Positions 52,880 to 60,997 of a stretch of 64,000 nucleotides of DNA are shown piece by piece. The number at the start of each line of letters is the position of its first letter. The first letter of the stretch is position 1. Source of the stretch: Thermoclostridium sp036562185 (GTDB lineage: Bacteria > Bacillota > Clostridia > DSM-8532); contig DATCKN010000036.1 in NCBI GenBank assembly GCA_036562185.1, positions 1 through 64,000 of the forward strand, written 5' to 3'. A model generated the notes under the pieces. It worked only from the letters and a program-made list of their open reading frames with translations, ran no database searches and had not been told where the DNA came from. The translations under genes and the position numbers were made by a program.

Positions 52880-53709
52880 TCTGGTTTTTTGCAGTGATTT
52901 TATCGGTTCCGGTTTTGTATATTGCATATAATTTCATAAAGTCCATGATGCCAGGACAAAGCAAGACGTATATACTTCAGCCTGTCTACAGGTTATTGAA
53001 GCTTTTTGAAAAGAAAGATGAGAATGCAGGTTTTCTTGCTTATTTTTTTTCCATCGGCTCATGTTTATTTTCACTTATAGCACTTTACATGACTGTTGCA
53101 GGATTTAATTTCCTTTTTGTAATATCAGTACTGTCAATGATGGATTTGCTTGTGATTACAGGGGCATTCAGCAGCGGTGACTTCTCCGGGAAAGTATCGG
53201 CAAAGAGAGGAATATCAAGGTTTATAATATGGCTGTTTACTTCGATTGTTTCTGCAGCATCGATATACCAGGTTGCAGGTACGCTTAAGCTTAATGAAAT
53301 TTCCCGCCTGTCAGAAAGCAACGGCCTGATTGTTAATCTTCCGTTTACTTTTGTTTCACTGTTTATAATACTTTTGATGAAGGGAAATCTTATGCATTTT
53401 AATTTCGGAATATCGGGAAATGAACAGTCCTTGCTGGGAGATGCCCTAAATTCGCCATACAGCGGATGGAGCCTTGCCGTAATCCAGCTTGCGCAATGGA
53501 CCGAAACCGGGGTATGGCTTAAAATACTGTCAAATTTTATACCGGTGGCAAAACCGGTATCATATGGGGTTGTTTTGTTTGTTTTTCTTGCATTTTTGCT
53601 TCTGGACGGATATATTTCGACAGTGGAATGGAAAAAGGCTGCAAGGTTGTCCTGGGGATGGGCAGGTGGCTTGGCCATTATCAATTTCATATATTTGTTC
53701 TATTATTAA
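52864..53709 (+). CDS. NuoH/HyfC-like membrane subunit, degenerate
   Basis: A 281-residue protein with about eight transmembrane helices. The early loop PGQSKTYILQPVYRLLKLFEKKD corresponds to the GRxGPP...QPxxDxxKLxxKE segment of NuoH/EchB. Later ALNSPYSGWSLAVIQLAQ matches the ExxEYSGxxxxLxxLAE region but lacks the acidic residues of the quinone/proton path. The start is GTG 52864 behind GGGGGTGA, inside the end of the previous gene, so they are coupled. Presumed to anchor the NuoB/NuoCD-like subunits. Confidence 0.75.
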   Translation: MLGKIIWFFAVILSVPVLYIAYNFIKSMMPGQSKTYILQPVYRLLKLFEKKDENAGFLAYFFSIGSCLFSLIALYMTVAGFNFLFVISVLSMMDLLVITGAFSSGDFSGKVSAKRGISRFIIWLFTSIVSAASIYQVAGTLKLNEISRLSESNGLIVNLPFTFVSLFIILLMKGNLMHFNFGISGNEQSLLGDALNSPYSGWSLAVIQLAQWTETGVWLKILSNFIPVAKPVSYGVVLFVFLAFLLLDGYISTVEWKKAARLSWGWAGGLAIINFIYLFYY

Positions 53710-53768
53710 AAGTAAAAGAGCTTATATAAACCGGAGAATGCATAAAGTTGGTTGAAGGAGTGCTGGTT

Positions 53769-54188
53769 GTGAAATGGTTGAACAAAATTAGGATACGGTC
53801 AATATCGGTTTATATTGTACAAGCAGGTGGATGCAGGGACTGCGCCCTTCAGTTTTCAATGGCTCTGTCAATGAACAGCGAAAAAAAAGGTATAACAGTT
53901 ACCGGAAATCCAAAACATGCCGATTGCCTGCTTGTCTGTGGCTGTATTAACGAGAGATCAAAGGAAAAAATAATTGAAATATATGATAAAATCCCTTACC
54001 CGAAGGCAGTAATTGCAGTGGGAGCATGTGCATGTTCGGGCAGTTTGTTTCGGAGGGAAAACAGCCAGCTATATGCTGCGGAGGAGGTATTGCCGGTTAA
54101 TTCTTGGATACGTGGCTGCACACCGGGGCAGGCAGAAATACTTGAAGCTATTGTAAGGGCAATGGAGATGGTAAAAGAAACTGATTAA
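53769..54188 (+). CDS. NuoB / energy-converting hydrogenase small-subunit-like protein
   Basis: A 139-residue protein of the 20-kDa subunit family, which carries the [4Fe-4S] cluster nearest the active site (N2 or proximal). The expected four ligands are present: GGCRDC (C22, C25), VGACACSG (C87) and RGCTPG (C117). Extra cysteines lie at 53, 57, 59 and 89. The start is GTG 53769 behind AAGGAG at 8 nt; a TTG 21 nt earlier would overlap that site. The retained cluster argues the complex still moves electrons. Confidence 0.82.
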   Translation: MKWLNKIRIRSISVYIVQAGGCRDCALQFSMALSMNSEKKGITVTGNPKHADCLLVCGCINERSKEKIIEIYDKIPYPKAVIAVGACACSGSLFRRENSQLYAAEEVLPVNSWIRGCTPGQAEILEAIVRAMEMVKETD

Positions 54189-54213
54189 CAAAAATGAAAA
54201 GGCAGGATTAAAT

Positions 54214-55587
54214 ATGTTAAGAGCGTGGAGTGAAAAACAGAGCAGATCATTGATAGGAAAATGGTTTGGGTATAAATCCCAGGATTACAGGCTTCTTTTT
54301 ATAAAAGCTTCCTGTGAAGATGGATTTGTGAAGCTGAAATATATACTCGAAAAGAATGGTTATATTGAATCGGTGGATGTAGACATACCTGAAAACAGTA
54401 CAATTCCGTCTGTTGTACAAGTTTTCCCTGAAGGTGCACAAATGCAGAGGGAAATCGCTGATACATACCCTGTAAGGTTTGTCTCAAAAGAAGAGGAGAC
54501 AGATTTTGAAAAAGAGCAGAATGATTTTTTACTCGTTGAATGGGGCCCATTTCATCCATTGCTGCAGGAGCCGGTTTTTTTCCGCTTTTTAGCAAAGGAT
54601 GATGTCATTAAAAAGGCATATACAGAAACGGGGTATAACCACCGTGGGGTGGAAGTATTATGCATTGGCGAGAAAATACCCCATGCATTGGATATGCTGG
54701 AGAGGATTTCTTCGGTAAATGGTTTTTCTGTTGGTTTGGCTTTTTTGCTTGCGGTTGAAAAAATAAACCACATAATTGTTCCTGATAAAGCAAATTACCT
54801 TAGGCTTGTTTTGAATGAAATGAGTTTCCTCAGAGCGAATCTTTACAGTTTAAGCCATATTACGAAATGCCTCGGCCTATTATCTGACAATTCGGCAATT
54901 TTTAAATTAATAAGCCTTTTTAATGAGGCGGCATCATTAATCTCCGACGATTCACAATTAAAAGGCATCCTTGTACCGGGCGGGGTAAAATACGATATAG
55001 AAAATGAAACATTGCTCCAGGTAAATGCCATCCTTCAGGACATGGTACATGAGTTGACTTCCATCCGTAACAGGTGGAACAGTACCAGGTTCATTACCGA
55101 GAGAATGAGTAACATCGGAAAAATAGATAAAAGCGTAGCAAGGGTTATGACAGGCCGCGCTGCCCGTTCCGCGGGTATTGCCGAAGATACGCGCAAGCTG
55201 TCAAGCCTTCCTTATCACGTATTGTCGTATAAGATTCCTGTCGCTGATGAAAGCAACTGTTTTACACGTACAATGCTTATGTTTGATGATTCATTGTTAT
55301 CGCTGTCCCTGATTGAGCAGGCAATTGAAATCATGCCCAGGGGAGATGTAAACGCATTTAGCGGGTTAAAGCATAAAGGAGAAACAATAATCCGTGAGCC
55401 TGAGGCTTTTGGTGAACTGGCAATATGTGTCGGTGTTGATGAAGGTATTGTTTCAAATATAAAAATAAGGAATTCTTCTTCATTGAATTTTTCATTCCTG
55501 GACAACCTCATGATTGGAACCGATTTAAATGAGCTGCCGCTTCTTATTGCAAGTCTGGATCTCGATTTATCTGCTATGGAAAAATAG
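54214..55587 (+). CDS. NuoC-NuoD / hydrogenase large-subunit-like fusion lacking the NiFe cysteines
   Basis: A 457-residue protein with a NuoC-like N-terminal domain (about 20-95) and a 49-kDa/large-subunit domain (about 105-457; GPFHPLLQEP, YNHRGVEVL near 141-149, ERISSVNGFSVGLAFLLAVE). In NiFe enzymes the segment R-I-C-G-I-C holds two ligands; here it reads R164-I-S-S-V-N169. The C-terminal D-P-C-x-x-C reads D449-L-D-L-S-A454. All four metal ligands are therefore lost, as in true complex I, but the complex has no Nuo dehydrogenase partners in the window. Last gene of the set, before rnf. Confidence 0.8.
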   Translation: MLRAWSEKQSRSLIGKWFGYKSQDYRLLFIKASCEDGFVKLKYILEKNGYIESVDVDIPENSTIPSVVQVFPEGAQMQREIADTYPVRFVSKEEETDFEKEQNDFLLVEWGPFHPLLQEPVFFRFLAKDDVIKKAYTETGYNHRGVEVLCIGEKIPHALDMLERISSVNGFSVGLAFLLAVEKINHIIVPDKANYLRLVLNEMSFLRANLYSLSHITKCLGLLSDNSAIFKLISLFNEAASLISDDSQLKGILVPGGVKYDIENETLLQVNAILQDMVHELTSIRNRWNSTRFITERMSNIGKIDKSVARVMTGRAARSAGIAEDTRKLSSLPYHVLSYKIPVADESNCFTRTMLMFDDSLLSLSLIEQAIEIMPRGDVNAFSGLKHKGETIIREPEAFGELAICVGVDEGIVSNIKIRNSSSLNFSFLDNLMIGTDLNELPLLIASLDLDLSAMEK

Positions 55588-55651
55588 CAGAAACTAGCAT
55601 TATTCAAGCTTTTTACCGTTTTTTGTCTTGTATACAAAAAACATTTTTCTG

Positions 55652-55680
55652 TTCACAATTTTAAAGCCATGTGTTATTAT
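55652..55680 (+). promoter_or_regulatory. Promoter of the rnf operon
   Basis: TTCACA (55652-55657) and TATTAT (55675-55680) are 17 nt apart with a TG element one base before the -10. A 10-bp palindrome TTGTATACAA lies just upstream (55628-55637). Confidence 0.5.
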
Positions 55681-55734
55681 TATTTTGTAATCTTTTTATT
55701 TCCATTATAAGGTCTAAAGAAAAGAGGTGATGTT

Positions 55735-57051
55735 ATGTCTCTAAGATGGGTATTTCGCGGTGGAGTATCTGCACCACACCGTAAAAATACCTTTGAGTCG
55801 GAAACTTCAGTTATTAATATCCCTGAAAAAGTGATAATCCCGATGGTTCAACATATTGGGGCGCCCTGTACACCATTGGTTAAGCAGGGTGATACAGTGA
55901 AGGTTGGACAAAAAATTGGGGACAGCGAAGCATATGTATCTGTGCCAATTCATTCAAGCGTATCGGGAACGGTAACCAGAGTAGAGCCCATGTTGTATGC
56001 AAACGGTAAACTGGTAATGTCTGTTGAAATAAAAACAGACGGGAACCAGGAAATATATGAAGGTATTTCAGCTCCCGAAGTAAAAAACAAGGATGATTTT
56101 CTGAAGGCTGTACGGAATTCAGGGCTTGTCGGTCTTGGCGGTGCAGGTTTTCCAACTCATGTTAAACTCAATCCCCCAAAGGACAAGGAAATTGATTGCT
56201 TAATTATTAATGGTGCAGAATGTGAGCCTTATATTACATCGGATTACAGGGAAATGGTTGAGAACCCTTCGCGTGTAATTAAAGGCGTTAAACTTGTACT
56301 GGATTACCTTAACATCCCAAAAGCCATAATAGGCATTGAGGATAACAAGCCAAAGGCTATCCGGATGTTGGCGGATCTTGCAAAAAGCGATAAAAGGATT
56401 TCGGTTCAAAGACTTCGTTCCATATACCCCCAGGGTGCTGAGAAAACACTCATCTATACCGTCACAGGAAGGAAGATTCCGTCGGGTAAATTGCCTGCTG
56501 ATGTTGGATGCATAGTTCTTAACGTTAACACCGTTTCCTTTATAGCATCCTACATTGAAAACGGAATGCCTCTCATCCAAAGGCGTGTAACTGTTGACGG
56601 GCCGGTAGTAAGCCAGCCAAAAAATGTTTTGGTACCCATCGGAACGTCTTTACAGGATTTGTTCGATTTTTGCGGAGGTTTTAAGTCAACCCCATATAAG
56701 GTATTGATGGGCGGGCCTATGATGGGTATTGCGCAGTATTCGCTTGAAACGTCGGTTATCAAAAACACCAATGCAATATTGGCTTTTGATAAGAAAGAAG
56801 GCGATTTGCCTGCTGAATGGGCATGTATAAGATGCGGCAAATGTGTAGAAGCCTGTCCGATGAACTTAATGCCTCTGGAAATTAATCGTCTTGTAATGGC
56901 CAATAAAACAGGCGAGCTGGAGAGATACCATATTCTTGATTGCATAGAATGCGGGAGTTGCTCTTATTCATGTCCGTCAAAAAGGCATCTGGTGCAATCT
57001 ATTCGTATAGGTAAAGATGCTGTCAGAAGGGTCAAAGTGAACAGAAATTGA
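55735..57051 (+). CDS. rnfC: Rnf complex subunit C
   Basis: RnfC carries FMN, the NADH site and two [4Fe-4S] clusters of the ferredoxin:NAD oxidoreductase that pumps Na+ or H+. The 438-residue protein has the N-terminal biotin-like/barrel part, GLGGAGFPTHVKL and GAECEPYITSDYREM for flavin and NADH binding, and C-terminal clusters CIRCGKCVEACP and CIECGSCSYSCP. AGAGGTGAT precedes ATG 55735. It heads the conventional clostridial order C-D-G-E-A-B. Confidence 0.95.
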   Translation: MSLRWVFRGGVSAPHRKNTFESETSVINIPEKVIIPMVQHIGAPCTPLVKQGDTVKVGQKIGDSEAYVSVPIHSSVSGTVTRVEPMLYANGKLVMSVEIKTDGNQEIYEGISAPEVKNKDDFLKAVRNSGLVGLGGAGFPTHVKLNPPKDKEIDCLIINGAECEPYITSDYREMVENPSRVIKGVKLVLDYLNIPKAIIGIEDNKPKAIRMLADLAKSDKRISVQRLRSIYPQGAEKTLIYTVTGRKIPSGKLPADVGCIVLNVNTVSFIASYIENGMPLIQRRVTVDGPVVSQPKNVLVPIGTSLQDLFDFCGGFKSTPYKVLMGGPMMGIAQYSLETSVIKNTNAILAFDKKEGDLPAEWACIRCGKCVEACPMNLMPLEINRLVMANKTGELERYHILDCIECGSCSYSCPSKRHLVQSIRIGKDAVRRVKVNRN

Positions 57052-57061
57052 GGTGAAAACA

Positions 57062-58036
57062 TTGGAAAACAACAGATTGTATGTATGTTCATCTCCGCAT
57101 TTAAGAGATAATGTAACTACACAAAGAATAATGCTGGATGTAATAATCGCATTACTCCCTGCAACAGCAGCGGGTATTTTATTTTTTGGGTTGCGTTCGG
57201 CATTAATAATTGTCACAACAGTTGCAGCATCAGTACTGACCGAGTATCTTATGCGAAAGGGGTTAAAAAGGGAACAAACCGTTTCGGATTTGAGCGCGGT
57301 TGTAACCGGCCTGTTGTTAGCCCTGAATCTTCCGCCGTCAATACCTGTATGGATAGCAATTGTTGGAGCTGTAATTGCAACAGGCCTTATAAAGCAATTG
57401 TTTGGAGGTCTGGGGCAGAATTTTATGAATCCCGCCCTGGGAGCAAGAGTTATCCTTGTTGTTGCGTGGGCAAAATATATGACAGTTTGGACGGAGCCCT
57501 TTGTTGATGCCGTTGCCAATGCAACACCCCTTGGCTTACTGGACGCTGCCACCACTGCTACTCCTGCTGCCTCCGCCGGTGTAAATTATTCTTATCTGGA
57601 TATGTTTTTGGGCAATATACCGGGATGCATAGGAGAAACATCAGCCCTGGCTATTTTGCTGGGTTTTGCATATTTGCTGTTCAGAAAGGTAATTTCGTGG
57701 CATATCCCTGTAATATATACAGGTACGGTAGCCGTCCTGACATGGATATTAGGACCCGAAGGCATTTTTACAGGGGATCCGTTATACCATGTTCTGGCAG
57801 GCGGACTGTTAATGGGGGCAGTGTTTATGGCTACTGACTATGTTACAAGTCCGATGACAAGAAAAGGTATTGTCATATATGCGGCAGGCTGTGGGGTTCT
57901 TACCGTTTTATTCAGGCTATACGGAAATATGCCTGAAGGAGTTTCCTTTGCAATTATTCTAATGAATATTGTAACACCTTTGATTGACAGGTATACCATA
58001 CCCGTTGCTTTTGGAGGTGAGAAACATGTGGAATAG
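57062..58036 (+). CDS. rnfD: Rnf complex subunit D
   Basis: RnfD is a membrane subunit with covalently bound FMN. The 324-residue protein has about nine to ten transmembrane helices, QNFMNPALGARVIL, and the flavinylation region with Thr in DAVANATPLG. The start is TTG 57062 behind GAGGTGA; GTG 57053 is part of that ribosome site. It overlaps rnfG by 11 nt. Confidence 0.94.
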   Translation: MENNRLYVCSSPHLRDNVTTQRIMLDVIIALLPATAAGILFFGLRSALIIVTTVAASVLTEYLMRKGLKREQTVSDLSAVVTGLLLALNLPPSIPVWIAIVGAVIATGLIKQLFGGLGQNFMNPALGARVILVVAWAKYMTVWTEPFVDAVANATPLGLLDAATTATPAASAGVNYSYLDMFLGNIPGCIGETSALAILLGFAYLLFRKVISWHIPVIYTGTVAVLTWILGPEGIFTGDPLYHVLAGGLLMGAVFMATDYVTSPMTRKGIVIYAAGCGVLTVLFRLYGNMPEGVSFAIILMNIVTPLIDRYTIPVAFGGEKHVE

Positions 58037-58598
58037 CATTATTAAGCCCACACTGGTGCTTTTTGTTGTCTGCGCGGTGATAACCGGAGCTTTGGCTTAT
58101 GTGAATGATATGACCCAAGATATTATTTTCCAAAGAACACAGCAGGAACAGGAGCAGTTCAGAAAAGATGTAATGGGTAACGCGGACAGATTTGTTCAGG
58201 TAAATCCCGCCGGAATATCCGATAAAGTAGCCGGTGTTTACGAAGCATACAGCCAGGACGGAACCATAATAGGCTATGTAATGGACGTTAAAACAAAGGG
58301 TTATGGCGGAACGATAAGTTTAACTGTTGGTGTTAATACTGATGGCCAGGTTACCGGGGTTATTATCGGTGACAATAATGAGACTCCCGGTTTGGGTTCA
58401 AAAGCAAAGGAACCCGGTTTTACAGGCCAGTTTAAAGAAGTAAATGTGAACCACACATTAAGTGTTGTAAAGCAAAATAAAAAATCAGCGAATGAAATAC
58501 AGGCCATCAGCGGAGCAACAATTACATCCCGCGCAGTTACCGAAGGGGTTCAGGTTGCTTTGGATTCAGTAAAATTGATAACAGAGGGGGGGAAATAA
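58026..58598 (+). CDS. rnfG: Rnf complex subunit G
   Basis: RnfG is a single-span subunit with covalent FMN on its outer domain. The 190-residue protein has one N-terminal helix (about 7-27) and the flavinylation motif SGATITSRAV near residue 165, with the modified threonine expected in S-G-A-T. ATG 58026 follows GGAGGTGA, inside the end of rnfD. Confidence 0.94.
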   Translation: MWNSIIKPTLVLFVVCAVITGALAYVNDMTQDIIFQRTQQEQEQFRKDVMGNADRFVQVNPAGISDKVAGVYEAYSQDGTIIGYVMDVKTKGYGGTISLTVGVNTDGQVTGVIIGDNNETPGLGSKAKEPGFTGQFKEVNVNHTLSVVKQNKKSANEIQAISGATITSRAVTEGVQVALDSVKLITEGGK

Positions 58599-59282
58599 AT
58601 GGCTAAGTCATCAAAAAAACCATTTTCAGTACTGACAAACGGTATTATGAAAGAAAATCCGGTGCTAAAACTGGTACTTGGCACTTGCCCATCTCTTGCA
58701 ATTACTACAATGGCCAAAAACGGGATTGGAATGGGAATTGCCGCCACATTTGTTTTATTGGGATCAAATATCGTTATTTCGCTAATCCGCAAAATAGTAC
58801 CCGATAAAGTCAGGATTCCGGTGTTTATCACTGTAATAGCCGGCTTTACAACTATTGTAGACATGCTTCTGCATGCGTATCTTCCTGATATATATAAAGA
58901 ACTGGGAATATATATACCGCTTATTGTTGTAAACTGTATTATTTTTGCAAGGGCCGAAATGTTTGCAAGCAAAAACAGTGTAGGCATGTCAATCCTCGAT
59001 GCGTTGGGAATGGGCGCCGGGTTTACAATAGCGCTTTTAATAATCGGGTCTATCCGCGAAATACTTGGGGCAGGTACCTGGATGGGTATTCCTGTTACAA
59101 AGAATTTATTCGATCCGGCGATTATAATGATTTTGCCTCCGGGAGGGTTTCTGGCTTTTGGTTTTGTGGTTGCTGCCATTCAGAAGTTTTCCGTCCTTAA
59201 TGTCAAGAATAAGGAGATATCTTCCGGGTGCGGTATGAATTGTGCAGGTTGTGCTGCGGCAAACAACGGAGGTGACAATTGA
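58599..59282 (+). CDS. rnfE: Rnf complex subunit E
   Basis: A 227-residue membrane subunit with six transmembrane helices (LVLGTCPSLAITTMAKNGIG, then IYIPLIVVNCIIFARAEMFA). With RnfA it forms the inverted pair that holds a membrane [2Fe-2S] cluster, by analogy with NqrD/E. The cysteine-rich tail CGMNCAGCAAANNGG (about 210-224) is an extra feature that could bind another cluster or metal. It begins directly after the rnfG stop. Confidence 0.94.
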   Translation: MAKSSKKPFSVLTNGIMKENPVLKLVLGTCPSLAITTMAKNGIGMGIAATFVLLGSNIVISLIRKIVPDKVRIPVFITVIAGFTTIVDMLLHAYLPDIYKELGIYIPLIVVNCIIFARAEMFASKNSVGMSILDALGMGAGFTIALLIIGSIREILGAGTWMGIPVTKNLFDPAIIMILPPGGFLAFGFVVAAIQKFSVLNVKNKEISSGCGMNCAGCAAANNGGDN

Positions 59283-59863
59283 TGAAAGAAATAATCCTGA
59301 TAGCCATTGCTGCAGTGTTTGTGGAAAATTTTGTTTTGTCAAAGTTTTTAGGTATCTGTCCTTTTCTGGGTGTTTCCAAAAAAACATCTACAGCCGTTGG
59401 AATGGGTGGAGCCATAATATTTGTAATAACCATATCTTCAGCAGTTACATGGTTTATCTATGAGTTTTTGCTTAAACCCAATGAGCTTACCTACCTTAAG
59501 ACAATAGTATTTATACTTGTAATAGCGGCACTTGTGCAGCTGGTGGAAACCGTGATGAAGAAATTCATGCCTCCGCTGTACAGGGCATTGGGAATTTATT
59601 TGCCTCTGATTACAACAAACTGTGCCGTTTTAGGTTCCGCGCTGCTGGTTGTGGAAAGGGAATATAGCCTTTTAAACGCCGTTGTATTTGGTTTCTCATC
59701 CGCAGTTGGCTTTACACTGGCACTGGTATTGTTTTCAGGTGTCAGGGAGAGAATTGAGACGAATGACATACCAATGGCATTCCAGGGGCTTCCTATTACA
59801 CTGGTTGCTGCAGCGTTGGTATCGGTAGCATTTTTCGGGTTTCAGGGTTTATTTGGAATCTGA
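59282..59863 (+). CDS. rnfA: Rnf complex subunit A
   Basis: A 193-residue membrane subunit with six helices, homologous to RnfE with inverted topology (LSKFLGICPFLGVSKKTSTAVG, then IYLPLITTNCAVLGSALL). Conserved cysteines in GICPF and TTNCAV are the expected ligands of the shared cluster. Its ATG overlaps the rnfE stop, behind GGAGGTGAC. The following 182 nt before rnfB contain tandem repeats. Confidence 0.94.
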   Translation: MKEIILIAIAAVFVENFVLSKFLGICPFLGVSKKTSTAVGMGGAIIFVITISSAVTWFIYEFLLKPNELTYLKTIVFILVIAALVQLVETVMKKFMPPLYRALGIYLPLITTNCAVLGSALLVVEREYSLLNAVVFGFSSAVGFTLALVLFSGVRERIETNDIPMAFQGLPITLVAAALVSVAFFGFQGLFGI

Positions 59864-59895
59864 CGGTTGATATGGAAATCCTGAAGAACGATATT

Positions 59896-60020
59896 GTTTA
59901 ACAAAAGCAGAAAAAGAAAGTAATTAGTTTTAGTAAAAGCAGAAACAAGCAAATTTAATTTTTAGTAAAGGCAGAAATAAGCAAGTTGAAAGATTTTTAG
60001 TAAAAGCAGAAGTTTTAATT
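59896..60020 (+). repeat. Degenerate tandem repeat between rnfA and rnfB
   Basis: Four copies of a unit resembling TTTTAGTAAAAGCAGAAA follow one another; the GC of AAAGCAGAA falls at 59908, 59940, 59972 and 60007, giving periods of 32, 32 and 35 nt. Copies two to four are closest. The repeats fill the only sizeable gap in the operon and encode nothing obvious. Confidence 0.75.
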
Positions 60021-60045
60021 TTTACACTGGAAGTGAGGTGGCATC

Positions 60046-60843
60046 ATGGATACAATTCTGGTTCCGGTTTCGATAGTTTCCGGGTTGGGGCTTTTGTTTG
60101 GCCTGATCCTTTCCTTTGTTTCGGTGAAATTTGAAGTAAAGGTTGATGACAGAGTAGCAAAAGTTCGTGAAGCTCTTCCGGGTGCAAATTGTGGAGCCTG
60201 TGGCTTTACCGGATGCGATAATTATGCCGAGGCTATTGCAAACGGTGCGGAAATCAATCTATGCCCTGTCGGTGGGGCAGAGCTCGTAATGAAACTTAGC
60301 AGCATTATGGGTATTGAAGCCAATGTCGGTGAAAAAATGGTAGCACGTGTGATGTGCAATGGTTCCTGGGATAATGTTACTATTAAATTTGACTATGACG
60401 GTATTATTGATTGCCGATCGGCTTCAACAATGGCCGGCGGCCCATCATCCTGCATTTATGGTTGTGTTGGCATGGGAAGCTGCAAAAAAGCATGTGCTTT
60501 TGATGCAATTATTGTTGAAGACGGTCTTGCTAGAATAGATGAGAAGAAATGCAGCGGGTGCGGAAAATGTGTTGCTGAATGTCCTAAAATGATAATTAAA
60601 ATGGTTCCTTCAAAATCCGAGTATTCAGTTATATGCAGCAATGAGGAAAAAGGAGCCGTAGCCCGTAAGAATTGCAAGGTTGCCTGTATTGCATGCAGAA
60701 AATGTGTTAAGGAGTGTCCGAAGGAAGCCATTTCCATTGTTAACATGCACGCAGTAATAGATACTTCCAAATGCGTCAATTGCGGCGCATGTATTGAGGT
60801 TTGTCCGACAAGCGCGATAAGAAAATTTAAAGCTCATATGTAG
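60046..60843 (+). CDS. rnfB: Rnf complex subunit B (ferredoxin-accepting)
   Basis: RnfB takes electrons from reduced ferredoxin. The 265-residue protein has an N-terminal membrane helix (about 4-26), the ANCGACGFTGC...C cluster domain (C49, C52, C57, C73) and a series of further cysteine sets: CIYGCVGMGSCKKAC, CSGCGKCVAECP, CKVACIACRKCVKECP, CVNCGACIEVCP. It is thus the long clostridial form with about six clusters. Last gene of the operon, behind AAGTGAGGTGG. Confidence 0.94.
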   Translation: MDTILVPVSIVSGLGLLFGLILSFVSVKFEVKVDDRVAKVREALPGANCGACGFTGCDNYAEAIANGAEINLCPVGGAELVMKLSSIMGIEANVGEKMVARVMCNGSWDNVTIKFDYDGIIDCRSASTMAGGPSSCIYGCVGMGSCKKACAFDAIIVEDGLARIDEKKCSGCGKCVAECPKMIIKMVPSKSEYSVICSNEEKGAVARKNCKVACIACRKCVKECPKEAISIVNMHAVIDTSKCVNCGACIEVCPTSAIRKFKAHM

Positions 60844-60880
60844 ATCCCAGACAGCACACCCGTTTAATAAACTAAGTGAT

Positions 60881-60914
60881 ATCAGGTGGGGAAAACCTCT
60901 CCACCTGATTTTTA
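60881..60914 (+). terminator. Terminator of the rnf operon
   Basis: ATCAGGTGG (60881-60889) pairs with CCACCTGAT (60901-60909), followed by TTTTT. Confidence 0.85.
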
Positions 60915-60924
60915 ATGCAAAAAA

Positions 60925-60960
60925 ATAAACGGCATAACAGCTGGTTATGCCGTTTATTTT
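60925..60960. terminator. Bidirectional terminator between rnf and the receptor gene
   Basis: ATAAACGGCATAAC (60925-60938) pairs perfectly with GTTATGCCGTTTAT (60944-60957) and has T-runs on both sides: TTT on plus, ATTTTTTT on minus. Confidence 0.8.
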
Positions 60961-60997
60961 AGGATTCATGCTTTTATTTCGCCTGTTGGTTTGATAA

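Noticed and set aside
55628..55637. Rex-type operator upstream of rnfC
   Set aside because: TTGTATACAA is a perfect palindrome but only 10 bp and lacks the TTGTTAA-N4-TTAACAA pattern; not enough to name a regulator.
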